Assembly: GCA_019915135.1 (NCBI GenBank)
Contig: JAHLMK010000006.1
Coordinates: 2,666,001-2,730,000 of the forward strand
Reading direction: 5' to 3'
DNA: 64,000 nucleotides
Origin: Strobilurus pachycystidiatus
Taxonomy: Eukaryota > Basidiomycota > Agaricomycetes > Agaricales > Physalacriaceae
The notes beneath the pieces were generated by a model. That model ran no database searches and had not been told where the DNA came from. It was given only the letters and a program-made list of their open reading frames with translations. Positions 46,281 to 58,137 of this stretch are shown in pieces (positions within the stretch are counted from its first letter, which is position 1; each line of letters starts with the position of its first letter). Position numbers and translations under genes: made by a program.

Positions 46281-46940
46281 TCAGGTCTGACCCGTCAAAG
46301 GTACCGTTTTCCAGCCAGTCCTCAGCTTTTGAGAAATCTGAAAAGGGTCAATAATTGGGACGCGCAGGTGTGAGAGCGACGCACCGATTTGTAGGCATTC
46401 TTCGCCTACCGTGAGGGTGAAGTGTTTGATGTGAGAGAGATCCTCCGTGTCCCCGTCAAAAACGACGCCAACCTCGCCACCAAACACGCCACGCTCCATG
46501 ACAATTCCAGCATCTCGACTATCCGATGCTGAGCACGTGTAACGGAATGAGCTCTCCGTGTTGTCAAAGAGCTGTCCTCTGATGATGTGGCCTAGCTCAT
46601 GAACAATGAGGACAACGGCAAGAAATGTGGCGCCAGGAAGTCGATGCAACACTGCGTCAACGATGGGTTGATGCAGCAATGCAACAAAAGGGTCGTTCTC
46701 CCAGTCATGATCAGCCTTCGTTCCGGGATACGGCATGATTTCCGGGAAATGATCCCGCATGACTGCCCCAATTTCGCCGCAATATTGAATGCCCTCGTCG
46801 TAGCTGTCGAGGAGAGGGATATATGGAAGTGCGCTACTGGCAGGAGCGGGAGAGCGCAGATGTCGGCAAACATCAGTCGTGACTCTCTCCTTCACGTAGA
46901 GACGGAAGTCTTCAAGAAGATCGGAGGTGGACGTAGACAT
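46281..46940 (-). CDS. Hypothetical protein with HExxH zinc-protease-like motif
   Basis: Open frame of 219 codons. A hydrophobic helix precedes and includes VLIVHELGHIIRG, so HELGH fits the zinc-binding helix of metallopeptidases; a downstream Glu as third ligand is possible (GGEVGVVF). The C-terminal half looks like beta strands. No wider family recognised. Other minus-strand frames just upstream look coding (46892-47080, VGRAGEISLPPANLYLE; 47270-47464, NPNFVDAPRDYNV). The true gene may therefore start near 47464, with introns between. Protease activity is an inference from one motif. Confidence 0.55.
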   Translation of the reverse strand: MSTSTSDLLEDFRLYVKERVTTDVCRHLRSPAPASSALPYIPLLDSYDEGIQYCGEIGAVMRDHFPEIMPYPGTKADHDWENDPFVALLHQPIVDAVLHRLPGATFLAVVLIVHELGHIIRGQLFDNTESSFRYTCSASDSRDAGIVMERGVFGGEVGVVFDGDTEDLSHIKHFTLTVGEECLQIGASLSHLRVPIIDPFQISQKLRTGWKTVPLTGQT

Positions 46941-48175
46941 CTTTGATAATGGGGTATTGCCGTCAGCGACCTCAAGTTGTAGTCGTCGTGGCTGATGCAG
47001 ACATCGGATCCGGCATGCGCAGCCGATTCCAGATATAGATTTGCCGGCGGCAATGATATCTCTCCTGCTCTCCCGACCAAAACCGCATTCCCACTATCCG
47101 CTCCCCACGGCTGTAAACACCCAACGTGTCAGATCGCAGAGCACCACGCGCATACCTACGGGCCTCTGCCTTCCAACCCAACAACTACCATACGACGACG
47201 CGGCAGGACGAGCACACGGTCGGGCTGCACACCCGTAAAACAAGCTCGACGACGTAGACGGACAGTGGTTCACTTGCGTACGTGTATATCTGCATAAATG
47301 AAGATTAGGCCAGGATTCAACGCGTGTTCGGAGACATTGTAGTCCCTGGGTGCATCAACGAAGTTTGGGTTTTGCTCGTTTTCGCTGAAAAAGACCCTAC
47401 GACGCGCACCACATGTAGACCGGCTGGCATCTACTCCACGCCGTCGCACCCGACTTTCCATCATATCCTCCCGAAGTCACGTTCGCCACCCACGCCGCTT
47501 TTCAGCCCATCGACGCCTCGCTCTCACCCATTCCCGACAACTTACGATGCACGTAGCTCTCAATGCGAACACTTTTCTACGTCGATTTGGCCGTCTTTTT
47601 GCTGGTCAATCTCCTCTCCATCGTCTCCGTTACACCTTTTCTTCTGACCTCCTGCTGCTCTTGTGACCATCGTGGATGCGAATCGTCCTGTGGTGTACAA
47701 ACTGGGTTCAGATAGCAAAACAATGCGTGATTCGTCTGAGCTGTCGCTCAGATGGTACGGCGTCATATCCCAGACAGTTGACCTATGTTCAGTGGCGGTT
47801 TGTCTGTCTAGTATTTCGCTCTCAAATATACGATGTATAGAAACATGAAAACCTTTCGTCGATGGCACCTGTTGGCGCCCGCTCCTCCCGCCTCGCCGCT
47901 AAGATAGATAAGAATTCTAGACGCCCTGAAACAAACCACCCCCAGAAGCCCAAGCTACATTATGCGCGCTAAGTCCTGCTGGTGAAGCCGTAGCGTTACG
48001 AACGATACCGTATGATTCGAAGCGTCAAAGGCCGGCTATGCCAAATGATCACGGCCAGGGACGCGAGGCCCCGTGCTGCCAAATTCCAATTGTTGTTGTT
48101 CCAGATTTGGAGCGTGAGAGTTATGAATAACGACATCGGGTTGGTTGATCTTCTTTCGTCTGTCTATCACATACC
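46941..48175. other. Upstream exons of the HExxH gene (possible) and intergenic sequence
   Basis: The minus-strand segment 47270-47464 resembles 55673-55969 at the peptide level. From about 47500 to 48175 no feature is supported. Confidence 0.4.
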
Positions 48176-50451
48176 ATGAACTTTACGCGTCTCGCCGAGG
48201 AGAAGTTCTTCGCAATGTCCCGGGCTCCGTTCGGGAACGCGGATTCACCTGCCCCTGCTCCCCAAACCTCACCGGCCCACTTCCTTGACGCCCACATTGA
48301 CGATCACCTCATCCTAAAGCGAATCCAGCGCGTACCCTCACTCGTTCCCGATATTTGCAACTACCTGGACACTAGGCTCCAGAACTTTCCCTCACGCTAT
48401 TTAATAGATCGAACCGTGTATGACATGATGAACCCTCCACATCGCAGCAATTCGCATGTCAATACGGCACGCGCCGTAGCGACCTCTCAATGGCGTGGTG
48501 TAGGGGCCGTGGCCTGTAGGCTTGTGGGCGCTCTCTCGCTTCACCCTCGCTCCCTAGATCCGTACGTTCCTGCCTTGACCTGGGGCGATGGAAATATCGA
48601 CACTTGTGAATCTCCCCCGGATGCTCTCATATGCGAGGACTACTGTGTGAGCGTCGTACAGCTGGAGTTGTACTCCCATTACGAGCTCAAAACATTGAAA
48701 TTGAAGGAGAAGCAAACCGTGTCTACTCTTGCCCGAATGTTCCGCCGTCCGGCGAGTTTCACATTCTTTCCTCCCGGCGGGGCGGATTTGATACGGGACA
48801 TGGACGATCTAGCCACTTCCGACCTGGCTACTGGATTTATATGGGAGAGGGAGTCTGCTACCCAGTACTCCTCACCTAGAGCGACTGCAATTATACCCCC
48901 CGACAGTCCTTCACCGCCATGGAACGTCCCCGATCTGGGCAAGTTGGAGCAGGAAGGCGCCGTGCGAAAAAGTGGGCGTCTCAATGCCCCAGTCTCAGAA
49001 TATGTTACACCTGGGCGTATCAATCGCAAGGAGCCACTTGCTTGGCTGGGCCAGCCACGTGCATATATTCAACGGGTCAGTCAATCCATTCGCAATGCAA
49101 ACGACGTTCATACTTGTTATAGGCCTGGGCGAATGCCGTCCGCCTCGATGCGACGTTCCTTACATTTGACTGTGGCAACTTCATCCGCTTCGGAATTCGT
49201 CATAGAGCCAGTCAAACACTCTTTATTTCTGATTTGTTCAACCCTTGCACTTCCACGTCGCCTACTTACACCCGATTGTGGACGGCACTGCACCTTGCTA
49301 TGATTGACGACGCCTTGCAGCGAGTTGAGGCGCTTCTACGCCGGAACGATCGGCCGAAGCTAGTTCCAGCGCCGGTAGATAGGATATTAAGGTCGAAACG
49401 CCGTGCACTGGACGCTCTACCGGAGCGCAGCCCCAAAAAGGTGGCGTACATAGTCACTTTATGGAAGGCTCTACTAAGGAACTTTTCCAGTCGAGCCTCT
49501 CTTCGCGCGCGAAGGCGACGGAAAAGTCTCCTAAGCGAGCTTCCACAAATGAAGTGAATTTCTATCCTGATTGCCGAACCGCGAATCATTGAAACCATAC
49601 AGGACCTTGCTGCCTCGACATCTGAGCAGAAAGAAAGGATTGCTACGTTAAAGCAACATGAGGTGAGGCACTTCGAACCGTGCGACATTATAGACTGATG
49701 TATGGAACAGAAAGCTATCAACTCCTTGAATCACCCAGCGTTGGCGGTGTATCTTCGTTTTGGAATATTCAATTCGCCGTCACCCTCCTTACTGTGCAGA
49801 CTAGACTGCTCAAGCGCGGACGCATACTCGGCGAAGGATATTGCCGCCCTGATCATAGGTGATCAACTTGGTAGAGGGGCTACTGGCCAAGTTCATCGTG
49901 CAGTCATTTCTGGCCATAAGCACTATCCACTTGTTATCAAGATTGCGACATCGATCGAGCAACTAGGGCGCCTGAGACACGAGTATAACATTTACCGACA
50001 TCTCTCGGGTGCCGGTGTCAAGGGTATTCCCCAGATCCATGGTTTCTTTACGAACAATTCGCGTCGCGCGGGAGCCTTGGTCATGAGTCATAACGGAATC
50101 TCTCTTGGTGCAAGGAAGATGCGAGACGGCAAGGTCGAGATGACAGTTGATGAGAGGTGAGACTTTGAATGCACTTCCTCGCATCCTTCTGACGTTCAAT
50201 CGGCTAGTGATTCTCTTCGGAGGGTTCTTTCTGATATACATGCTGCGGGGGTGTTGCATCGCGACTTGCGATCGTGGAATATACTGTCAACGAATGATGG
50301 ACATATCTCCGTCATCGATTTTGATCGCTCGAGCCTTCGAGGAACCACGGACGATTTCACAAAGGAGACGGATCGGATGGAAAGATTCATTGCCGGCGAT
50401 TACGTCGATGAGAACTCCGTTATTGGACAGAATGATCAGAGAGTAGATTAA
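48176..50451 (+). CDS. Protein kinase with novel N-terminal domains (kinase-trio member 1)
   Basis: Probable Ser/Thr-type protein kinase of a fungal-specific kind. Exon 1 (48176-49075) encodes an N-terminal domain opening with FLDAHIDDHLILKRI. Intron 49076-49122 leads to AWANAVRLDATF and GIRHRASQTLFISDL, a second short domain. After linker exons (to about 49557, then 49560-49670) the kinase begins at about 49702. It has the Gly loop LGRGATGQV, Lys in VIKIA, Glu in RHEYNIY, then intron 50157-50207, then HRDLRSWNIL with catalytic Asp and Asn. VIDFDRS stands where DFG is usual. The gene ends at 50451, 47 bp from the stop of the convergent paralog. Closest relative in the window: 60373-62642. Linker exon edges are uncertain. 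Confidence 0.75.
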
Positions 50452-50498
50452 ATAATTGGACAAGCGCCAGAGTCTGACAATCAAATTCTGATCTATCG

Positions 50499-52896
50499 TT
50501 ACCATGGGCATCCCTGTCTCTCTTCCTCCGGCAAAGTTTCAAGGCATATGTTTTCCATCGACGCAATATCTCGTGCGACATGTCTGTCGAACAGGACGAG
50601 GTTCTCCCCTGTACGATCAGGCATATGAACCGAGTTGCGCATGTTCCTGAAAATGATACGCGGTGTCGGCAGGCGCCCTTCCACCAAGATGTCATCAGCT
50701 GTACGGAGTCCCCCATGAGTGTGTCCTGTAGCATGAATCCTGTTAAGTGCCATCCTCATCGCGTCGTGCAGGCTGGAAAATGAGTTAGTGTAAGACCTTC
50801 AGATAGTCAGGATACGTACTCTCCAATGTTTCTCTCCAGTTCGTGTGGCGCTTGGAGTGATAGCTGTTTGATGTACAGCTCAAGCGGGATGCCCACATTC
50901 TCCAGCAACAAGACGCCGACAAGGACATGATCATTGCTGTAGAACCCCACCGGCACTGGCAGGCACTCGGACTCCCCAGACTTCAATATTCGGACTCGGT
51001 TCTCGTATTCAGTGGCGAGACCTTCCATTGCAGGACGACCAAACGCCATCTTTGCCACGATTGAGTGACTGTCTAGTCGGCTCCCTTGTTTCGAGTTTGC
51101 GGGCAGTGGCACGTAGCACAGTGCTTGATGCCAATCCGAATGGTCGCGGTCGAGATGTTGGTCAACGTAAACTACTACTCCTGTCGCTGCCCCTTCAGCT
51201 TCTGTGGAATTCGTAGAGTGGTTCCGCATTTCCAGGATCATCTGACCGGAGTGGAAATCCCGGAATGCCGAAAGCTCTCTAGGCGTCTTTAGCCAATGGA
51301 AGTTGGTACGAGCGGCCGGTAATAACCTGGCCATGATGTCGTATATCTGTGCAAGGTCACATGATGAGCTCCCGGGATGTAGGGAGATGCGAGCAATAGT
51401 TACCGTTGTGTCCATTTGTACCATGTACGGCATCTTAGATCCGGAGGTTCATCAGCTCTAGTACGTCGTTGCGCAGGAGAAGAAACGAACCAGGACGGAA
51501 GGAACACCTCCTAAGGGACTTGAGACATTGTTTCGAATGGCGTAGTGGTTGAGACAAGCACGGGAAATCATATCGTTAATGGCCACCAGAAAAACTCCAG
51601 TTTGTGTAGTCATGAACGAAGGACGTCGATCATCCGCAGTGCCTTTCCGATAAACATGCATAGGCTCGGAAAGTAGCATTGTCTGCGATTTCCGATCTCG
51701 GACGCAGATATACTGTTCATCACCATCGGAAATAACCGCATAAGTGGCATCGCGAGTCACCATCTTCGTCCAAGTCTATATGTCTCGCTTGAGAGGCGGA
51801 ACTTTTGTTAAGTGACATATCTCACCTTTTGCAACATGGACAGGGCCGTCCTTCGATCCTCATCCTTCATACGCACTCTGTTTGGCGAGGACTTCTTGCC
51901 TGATTGAGCGGTAAGATGCTCCGCCATGCTCCTCACAGTCGCAGAGTCAAACCCTGTGGATCGGCCGACGCGGGGAATGTCGCCCCGTTCTACCAAATGT
52001 TGCCTGCAAGCATCGGAACTGCATGGCGAAGGCTTCATATGACAAAGCTTCCAAGGGAAAGGACGGCCAGCCGTATAAATCTCTCGAAACGCCGCCTTGA
52101 CGGCAGGGGTGAAAGTCTTGGGAGCAACGAAGTGGAGGAGCATAAAGGACCGGATGCCCAGCTCAGCGGCCAGCATGAACTTGCTAGCAAGGTTGGTATT
52201 TCCAGACGACTTCGCGTACTCGACGTCAATGTCGAGGAATGCATCCACGCCGTCAAGAGTTGGAGTACATGCATTCCTCCACAACACAAATCCATCACCC
52301 TCCCATGGGACGAACGGACTTTCTGGACCCGGTACGTTTGCCCTTGCCCCGGACTGGCCGATGGGCCACTCCCTTTGATGGTCATTCATGAGAATGGAGG
52401 CAATGACGGCGCACATCTGGCCCCGGAGCTGAAATACGCGACGAACGCCAGTAGAGTTGTCGATGCGAAAGCTCTGATAGAGTTGGCGTATATCCTCCTG
52501 GAGATACGTTCGTTTGTAGGGAGATTCTTCAGGAATCTCGGGCATATCGTGTCGCTTGAGGTAGACGCTGCATACAGCTGCAAAATACGCCTGCATTCCG
52601 GGGAGCATCGCTACGTTTCGTAGCTGCAGATTGTCACTGAGATGGAATTGACACAAGTCCGGCGTGTCGAATGGAGTAGCAGGAGTAGCAGTGTGGGTGT
52701 TCTCAGTCTGTGCCGATGATGTGTCCGATGACGCAGTCATGGGGGGGAGCTCAGCCACTGAAAAGGAACCATGACCGGTGCGTTCTGTCAGCGACTCGAC
52801 AGCTGATGTGTTGACAGTGGCAGAGGGCGATTTGAACATGCTACACCCTTGGCCAGTGGTGAATTCGAGGATTTGCTGAATTTGATGGCCAGACAT
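50499..52896 (-). CDS. Pseudokinase paralog with novel N-terminal domains (kinase-trio member 2)
   Basis: Exon 1 (52896-51808, 362 codons from MSGHQIQQIL) is an N-terminal domain more diverged than in the other two members. The next exon (51763 to about 51460) carries VTRDATYAVIS and VRDRKSQTMLLSEP, matching the second domain of the trio. The kinase part (51433-50807, then 50759-50499) keeps a Lys in VAKMAF and Glu in TEYENRV. It reads THGGLRTADDIL where the paralogs have HRDLRSWNIL, and has FRNM where they have DFD. Catalytic Asp, catalytic Asn and metal-binding Asp are all lost, so phosphotransfer is unlikely. It may act as a scaffold, regulator or decoy of the neighbouring kinase (inference). 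Confidence 0.7.
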
Positions 52897-53569
52897 CGTG
52901 AATTTAGATGGTTTCTGTTGGAATTGTCAGCGGGTGCAAAACTTATGCAGCAGAGTCGGCATACGTATACAAGGAGGAGCAAAAGGAAGACGCCCTCCGT
53001 GGAAAGAGGAAGGCGACTCATATACAGAACGTCTATTGTTCCATTTCAGGTAGCCAGACCTGAGGGAGAACAAAAAGGTGTTGACGGTGGCATAGCGACC
53101 ACTGAGGCGACACGACGACCGATTCTCGCATTGGGGTTGCAGTAGCGCGGAAACAATAACCACAATTACAACAGCATTTGGAGAACTATGAACAACCCAA
53201 AGTTAGAACAACGCGTGTGAAAGAGTATCCACTGAGGTGGGAGTAGCCCCGCGCACATGACGCTTTTCGCCAAGAACAGAACAATAACATTGCTGAAACC
53301 GAAATTCTTATTGTATTCCTTCGCAACGAGGAATGCGTGTTCCTTCGCAACAAAGGCTGTGGCTCGATTGCGACGCCACCCTGGGTCAGCAATTCACAAA
53401 AAGAAAAAAAAAACAAGCATTGCCAATACGAGCAGACCATACATATACGGACGTATCAGTCTATGCTCTCCCCCAAACATATCAACCTCAATTAACTTGC
53501 AATAGTGTGAGTGTTTCGTACAGATGGGCACAATAAGCATGCTCACCGCACATTCCAGATCGTCAATCC
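52897..53569. other. Divergent promoter region
   Basis: Lies between the pseudokinase start (52896, -) and the acidic protein start (53570, +). Only short shadow ORFs; A-rich stretch at about 53400-53413. Confidence 0.45.
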
Positions 53570-54445
53570 ATGCAGCCCGCGGCGGAATCCGAATCCGAGA
53601 GTTTTTACGACTTCCTCGACCAATCCTTCCCGGAAGAGCAGGAGCGGCAGGATGGGTTTACAGCAGCATACGGCAACCCTACCTTTGATTATCATGCTTC
53701 GCTGAATGAGGATTCTTTCGACACAGAGTTCAGCTGGCTGAACGAAGATGAAGATGTGGCGGCTCAGACGTTACTGAATCAGCCCATTGGCTCGTTTGGA
53801 CTCACACTGCCATGGTCACCGCTGCAAGCAGCACAGATTCCACGTGCTCTGAGTGCTGGACTACCGTTATCGCCCCCACCAATGGCATGGTATCAAAGCC
53901 CATCACCCGGCGAGGTGTCGTCCTCGTACTTCGCGCCCGCTCTGAGCCCCGAAATCCTTGTAGGGAGTCCTGCTACGTGGACTAGGCTTCTCCACCCAAC
54001 GCCGTCAGCTGCTTTTACCCACGGTACACCCATTATGAACCAACAGGGAGCATTGGAAAGCCTTCCCAGCGCGCACCCATTCCCCAATACGACGCTACCG
54101 GAAAGGCTCTCGGAGGTCGCATCGGAAAGGGGGGGACAATACGCGCCAAGGCCTCGCGTTAGAAAGACCCGTCAACATGTACGTTAAGTGGTTCGTCAGA
54201 GAGTTATAATCCAGATTACTCACAAGGGACTTTAGAAAGAATCCGACGCCAACGAAGACGCTATATGTTTCATGTTAGAGGACTTGGAAGAGCAATTCGC
54301 CGACGGGCCTGATCATGATGACCTCGCACATGTACAGGATGCCCATTGGACAAAGCAATATAGAGCTCCAAAGGCGGCTGTAGTTCCGCAGGAAGGCAAA
54401 GACATTTACGATATCTATTGCGAGGCGAATCGTACCGATTCGTGA
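53570..54445 (+). CDS. Acidic disordered hypothetical protein
   Basis: Two exons, 53570-54178 and 54236-54445, joined across a 57-bp intron (GTACGT to TTTAG) as KTRQH|KESDANED. About 272 residues from MQPAAESESE. Very acidic head with aromatic residues (FYDFLDQSF, FSWLNEDED), a Pro/Ser-rich middle and a basic patch PRPRVRKTR before the junction. It ends with a second acidic segment (MLEDLEEQFADGPDHDD). Acidic-aromatic segments are common in transcription activation regions, but no DNA-binding domain is seen. Divergent from the pseudokinase, so a shared promoter is possible. Confidence 0.5.
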
Positions 54446-54790
54446 TTGACGCTGTCGTGGACGGACCATTAATTATGGGATATATAGTCTCTTCTTTCCG
54501 TGTATGCAAGAATGATAAAGTCACCGTCGGACGACATCCTGGTATCTTAAAATGTCAACGTCTAACATACTGGAAGTGCCGTCTCCTCGATGATGAGTAT
54601 GACGACTTCCGCGGCGCGATTGAATCTGATAGTTTTTCTAAGTAGGTGTCAGAGGACGCAAGAAGATTAGGCATATGAAACTTGCACACACAAATCCATT
54701 GGGAGACCACACGGGGGAAAGCTGGATTTGCCATCAAAAGTCCTTCGTCAGGCGCGAGAGCGTGAATACGAAGCCGCATCAGAGTGTACC

Positions 54791-54811
54791 GGGGGGGGGG
54801 GGGGGGGGGGG
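54791..54811 (+). repeat. Homopolymer of 21 G
   Basis: Uninterrupted run; length is prone to assembly error. Could form G-quadruplex structures. Confidence 0.9.
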
Positions 54812-55315
54812 CTCGCATACCGTCGCTATGTGTACGTAACTCCTACGCCGTGAGCACACGACAGAGAGAAGAGGAATACGCACGCCATTACGAGTAGAGC
54901 ATTGGCATTCAACACACCACGCAACCTCAGCGTAATTCCAACACCGACCGCCCATTTTAAGCTCCTTCTAAGCAATCAGAGGCAGTGTGGAGAGTTGGAG
55001 TCTGATTGCACCTACGAATTTCTGTAAGCAGAGCCTTTTCGCGGAACTGATGCAGGATATGTGTCGACCTCGGGCATTGGATAGGCAGCAGGACTTGTGA
55101 CATCCTGGAAAATGGTGGCGAGCCGATCGAGCAAATTCTGCACGTTGCAGATCCTCAATGATGCCGCGGGATCCGGTTAGCAGCCTCCAGATACAAGAAC
55201 GCCATCAGATGTCCGAATCCGAGGCGGCGTTGTCTTGGGGGGAAGCGGAAAGGGCCGGAGAGCAGCCGATCGCACCATTTGCGTTTCGGCAATCACTGCT
55301 GATCCGGCGATGGCT

Positions 55316-55400
55316 GAAGGTTGCCGTGTCAGATTAGCCTTCCTACCACGACTATGCGGTCCACGACCTCCCACCCTCCCAATCTGACACGGCAACCTTC
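55316..55400. repeat. Perfect hairpin, 20-bp arms, 45-base loop
   Basis: 55316-55335 (GAAGGTTGCCGTGTCAGATT) is the exact reverse complement of 55381-55400. No target duplication was found next to the arms. Confidence 0.9.
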
Positions 55401-55672
55401 TCGCTGGACATCTCTGACGCAGGCGCGATACTTGATTACTGTTTGATTCTCCACCTTGACGCGACTACGAATTTAATGGCCATTTCGGTGCGTCCAGCTG
55501 CATATTCCCTTTGGTTTTCAATAATATCTGCCCAATACCACCACTCCCCTCAACGAAGACGAACATTCAACCAGGCTCCACGGCCTGCGACACCCCGACG
55601 CGAGTCCGCCGGCCATGCCTCGCGCGCATCCCTCCTAGTGTCTGCCTGCTGCTGCTTGTCTCTGAGACACGA

Positions 55673-55969
55673 CTACCAGACGACCGCGACGGGAAAAGGA
55701 CGTTCTAACCATCTTGACGACATCGACGCGCAGTGGATACTTCTTGTGTAGGCCCGGCCCATAGCTTGATGCATGCAAACTAAGCCAGGATGCAAGCCGT
55801 GTCCGTAGACAGTGTATCGGCTAGGTGCGCTTAAGAAGCTCGGATTTCGGTCATTCTTGTTGGAAGACGACCCAGATTGCCCTCCGTGTGCCCTGCAACG
55901 ACCAACACAACTAGCCCGGCTAATATCCCCCCCAGCCCCCCTTTCCCACGCCGTCGCGATCGCCCTCAT
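55673..55969 (-). pseudogene. Decayed relative of the peptide at 47270-47464
   Basis: The minus frame reads NDRNPSFLSAPSRYTVYGHG, then LHPGLVCM. At 47270-47464 it reads NEQNPNFVDAPRDYNVSEHA, then LNPGLIFI. The DNA also aligns around 55775-55870. No open gene is left around it. Confidence 0.45.
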
Positions 55970-56886
55970 CCATCCACGACAGCCTACGTTGCGAATGCGC
56001 CCAGTGATAGAGAACGAGCATGGTTTGGCTCACATAGATCTCAGTACTTTGTAACTGATGCGAATCTGGTGTGGCCTACGAACGGGATTCAGATCGCAGG
56101 TGTGTTTCGTCTGAGCTTTCATGCACGCAAATGTCTAACATCGATATCGGAATTCAGTGTTCTCCCCATCATTACCCATCGCCCGTTTGAATTAGTCAGC
56201 TGTCCACGAAATAGGGCGACCTCGAGAGACGGTACTGTTGACGGTCAAGAAGGACGTCACCCACGTCTTGGCTTGGTGGGAGGGTGTTCAGTCACTGGCT
56301 AGACATCCCGAGGCCGGACAAAGGCGCCACTGATGCTTTCGCTGCTATTTCTCAAGTAAAGTAGTATTGTATTGCTCGTCACCCATGTTGATATACGTAT
56401 CGTCGTTTACGTTTTCTCTCTGTGCGCTCTCCGAATCTGAAAGTAAGATCGCATGGATGAGGGCCCAGCATTCCCCTCCAAAATGATCGAGTATACCAAC
56501 ACGGCAAGGACGTGTTGAGGGATCTGGCGGACGATGGGATGATTGTTGATTGTCTATCAAGGCGGGAGGCGGCTCTGACCCGTTGCTTCTCCGATGTCCG
56601 CCCAAGAACAGGGCGAAATGCTCGCCGATATATACAACGTAGTCATATAGCCACTAGCACCCTGGAAACAAAAACAATATGATAGCGGGCGTTCAGCTGT
56701 TTGCGAATCCAGACTCAAGTACAGACACCAAGAAATAGATATACAATATCTACGAAGGTGATACACTAAGAGTACAAGAGTACGGTATGTAATATAATGT
56801 ACACAGCGAAACAAGAAGGCAATCAGTAAGCTAAGCGTGCTCAAGGAAACGACGCGATGGCGAATCCGGTCTCCGTCCCTACGCCC

Positions 56887-58137
56887 TCATCCCATTCCCG
56901 CTCCATCATCCCAATGTCGATGTATCACACGAATGTCGACGTCCCAATCTACCACTTCCCACCCCTCGCCTTCTTCTTTTTCTCCCGCTTCTTCGCCTTC
57001 TGTCTCTGCCGCTCCTCCTGGACCTTCCGGAGCGCACTCACGCTGTATCCGACGGAGGTATTCAGCGTAGCGCGGATCCATGTCGCGCAGTGCAAGGGTC
57101 ACGACCTGGGTCTTGGGTTCAGTTCAAGTTCAGTTCGAAGACGAAGAAACTGTTCAACGCACCTTGACGACCTCCTCAAACCGTGCCTTCTACCCCTCCC
57201 TCACCTCACGGTTCCACTTTTTGGCTCGACACTCTGCGTACCAGCACTCGCACACATACGGGCGCACCCACTCGTATTTCTTACTGGTACGGAATTTGGA
57301 TGTCCAGTAGTTGTAAAACCGGGCTACGTCGATGCCGTCGAGAGAGGGACGCTCTTCGTCACGATATAGGGAGCGGTCGAATACGCTGGAAGGTCCGCCA
57401 AATGAGGGAGATGGAGAGTCCCTGGAGGTGGTGTTAGATGCGAATTGGGCCTTGTCAAACAAGACGCGGTCGTAGAAGGAGCTGATGTGGGTGTATGCGT
57501 TCTACGAAGAGTATTGTTAGTAAAACACTGGGAAGACAGGAAGAAGGAATGAATACCTCGTTCCATGCCATGCCGTCGAGGGTAGAAAAGAATTGCGAAA
57601 CATCCTCCGCGGACACATTGGACTTTGGACCGCTGTATGGCGGCGCTGAGGGTCGAAGGCCGCGATTGAAGAACATGTACGGGTTAAAATATTCGTCTTC
57701 CTCGTCGTAGTTATCGTGATCATGGTCCCAGCCGCCAGGGCCGCGTCGGTGGGTCTCTTCCTCTTCGTCGTCGTCGTCAAGCTCAGCATCATCGATGCAG
57801 TCTGCAACTTCACGGTGAAACCGGGCCGGTGAGTCGTCGTACTCTGCGCGGGTGTCGTCGTCCATCAAGACCTGAAGTCGGGTGAGCAATCGCAAGGGAA
57901 TAAGATGAAGGTAAGACATACATCGTAGGCCTTCTGCATGACGCCAAACGTCTTGGCGGCACCCTCTTGGTCGTTGAGGTTCTTGTCTGGGTGCGATTCG
58001 ATGACTTTCTTTAGGTACAATCGCTGCGAGATCGGCTGTGTTGGATGTGCAAAGGAGGCGGAGACGAAATATGCGCGCACTCTAATCTCACTGCGCTCCG
58101 CCGTCCGCTTTACGCCTAGCTCCTCGTAAAAGTCCAT
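56887..58137 (-). CDS. J-domain protein, JJJ1/DNAJC21-like but short
   Basis: J-domain co-chaperone that would stimulate Hsp70 ATPase; JJJ1 acts in late 60S ribosome maturation. The start chosen is MDFYEELGVKRTAE at 58137, with upstream in-frame Met to 58290. An intron joins this to LYLKKVIESHPDKNLND, which carries the essential HPD, then YDVLMDDDTRAEYDD. Next is a strongly acidic stretch (DDDEEEETHRR) and FNPYMFFN. Another intron leads to ARFYNYWTSKFRTSKKYEWVRPY, then LALRDMDPRYAEYL, matching the conserved middle of JJJ1. The frame stops at 56887 with no C2H2 zinc fingers, which normally follow. Either a truncated paralog or later exons were missed. About 5 exons. Confidence 0.78.

Larger units (their letters stand above)
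54446..56886. other. Region with no confident gene; holds G-run, hairpin and a decayed peptide
   Basis: Contains a 21-G run (54791-54811), a 20-bp-stem hairpin (55316-55400) and a segment related to 47270-47464 (55673-55969). Other ORFs are short and without motifs. Confidence 0.45.

Noticed and set aside
49266..49721. 151-codon minus-strand ORF
   Set aside because: Shadow of the linker exons of kinase member 1.
51904..52623. 239-codon plus-strand ORF
   Set aside because: Antisense to the long first exon of the pseudokinase gene, which matches the trio architecture.
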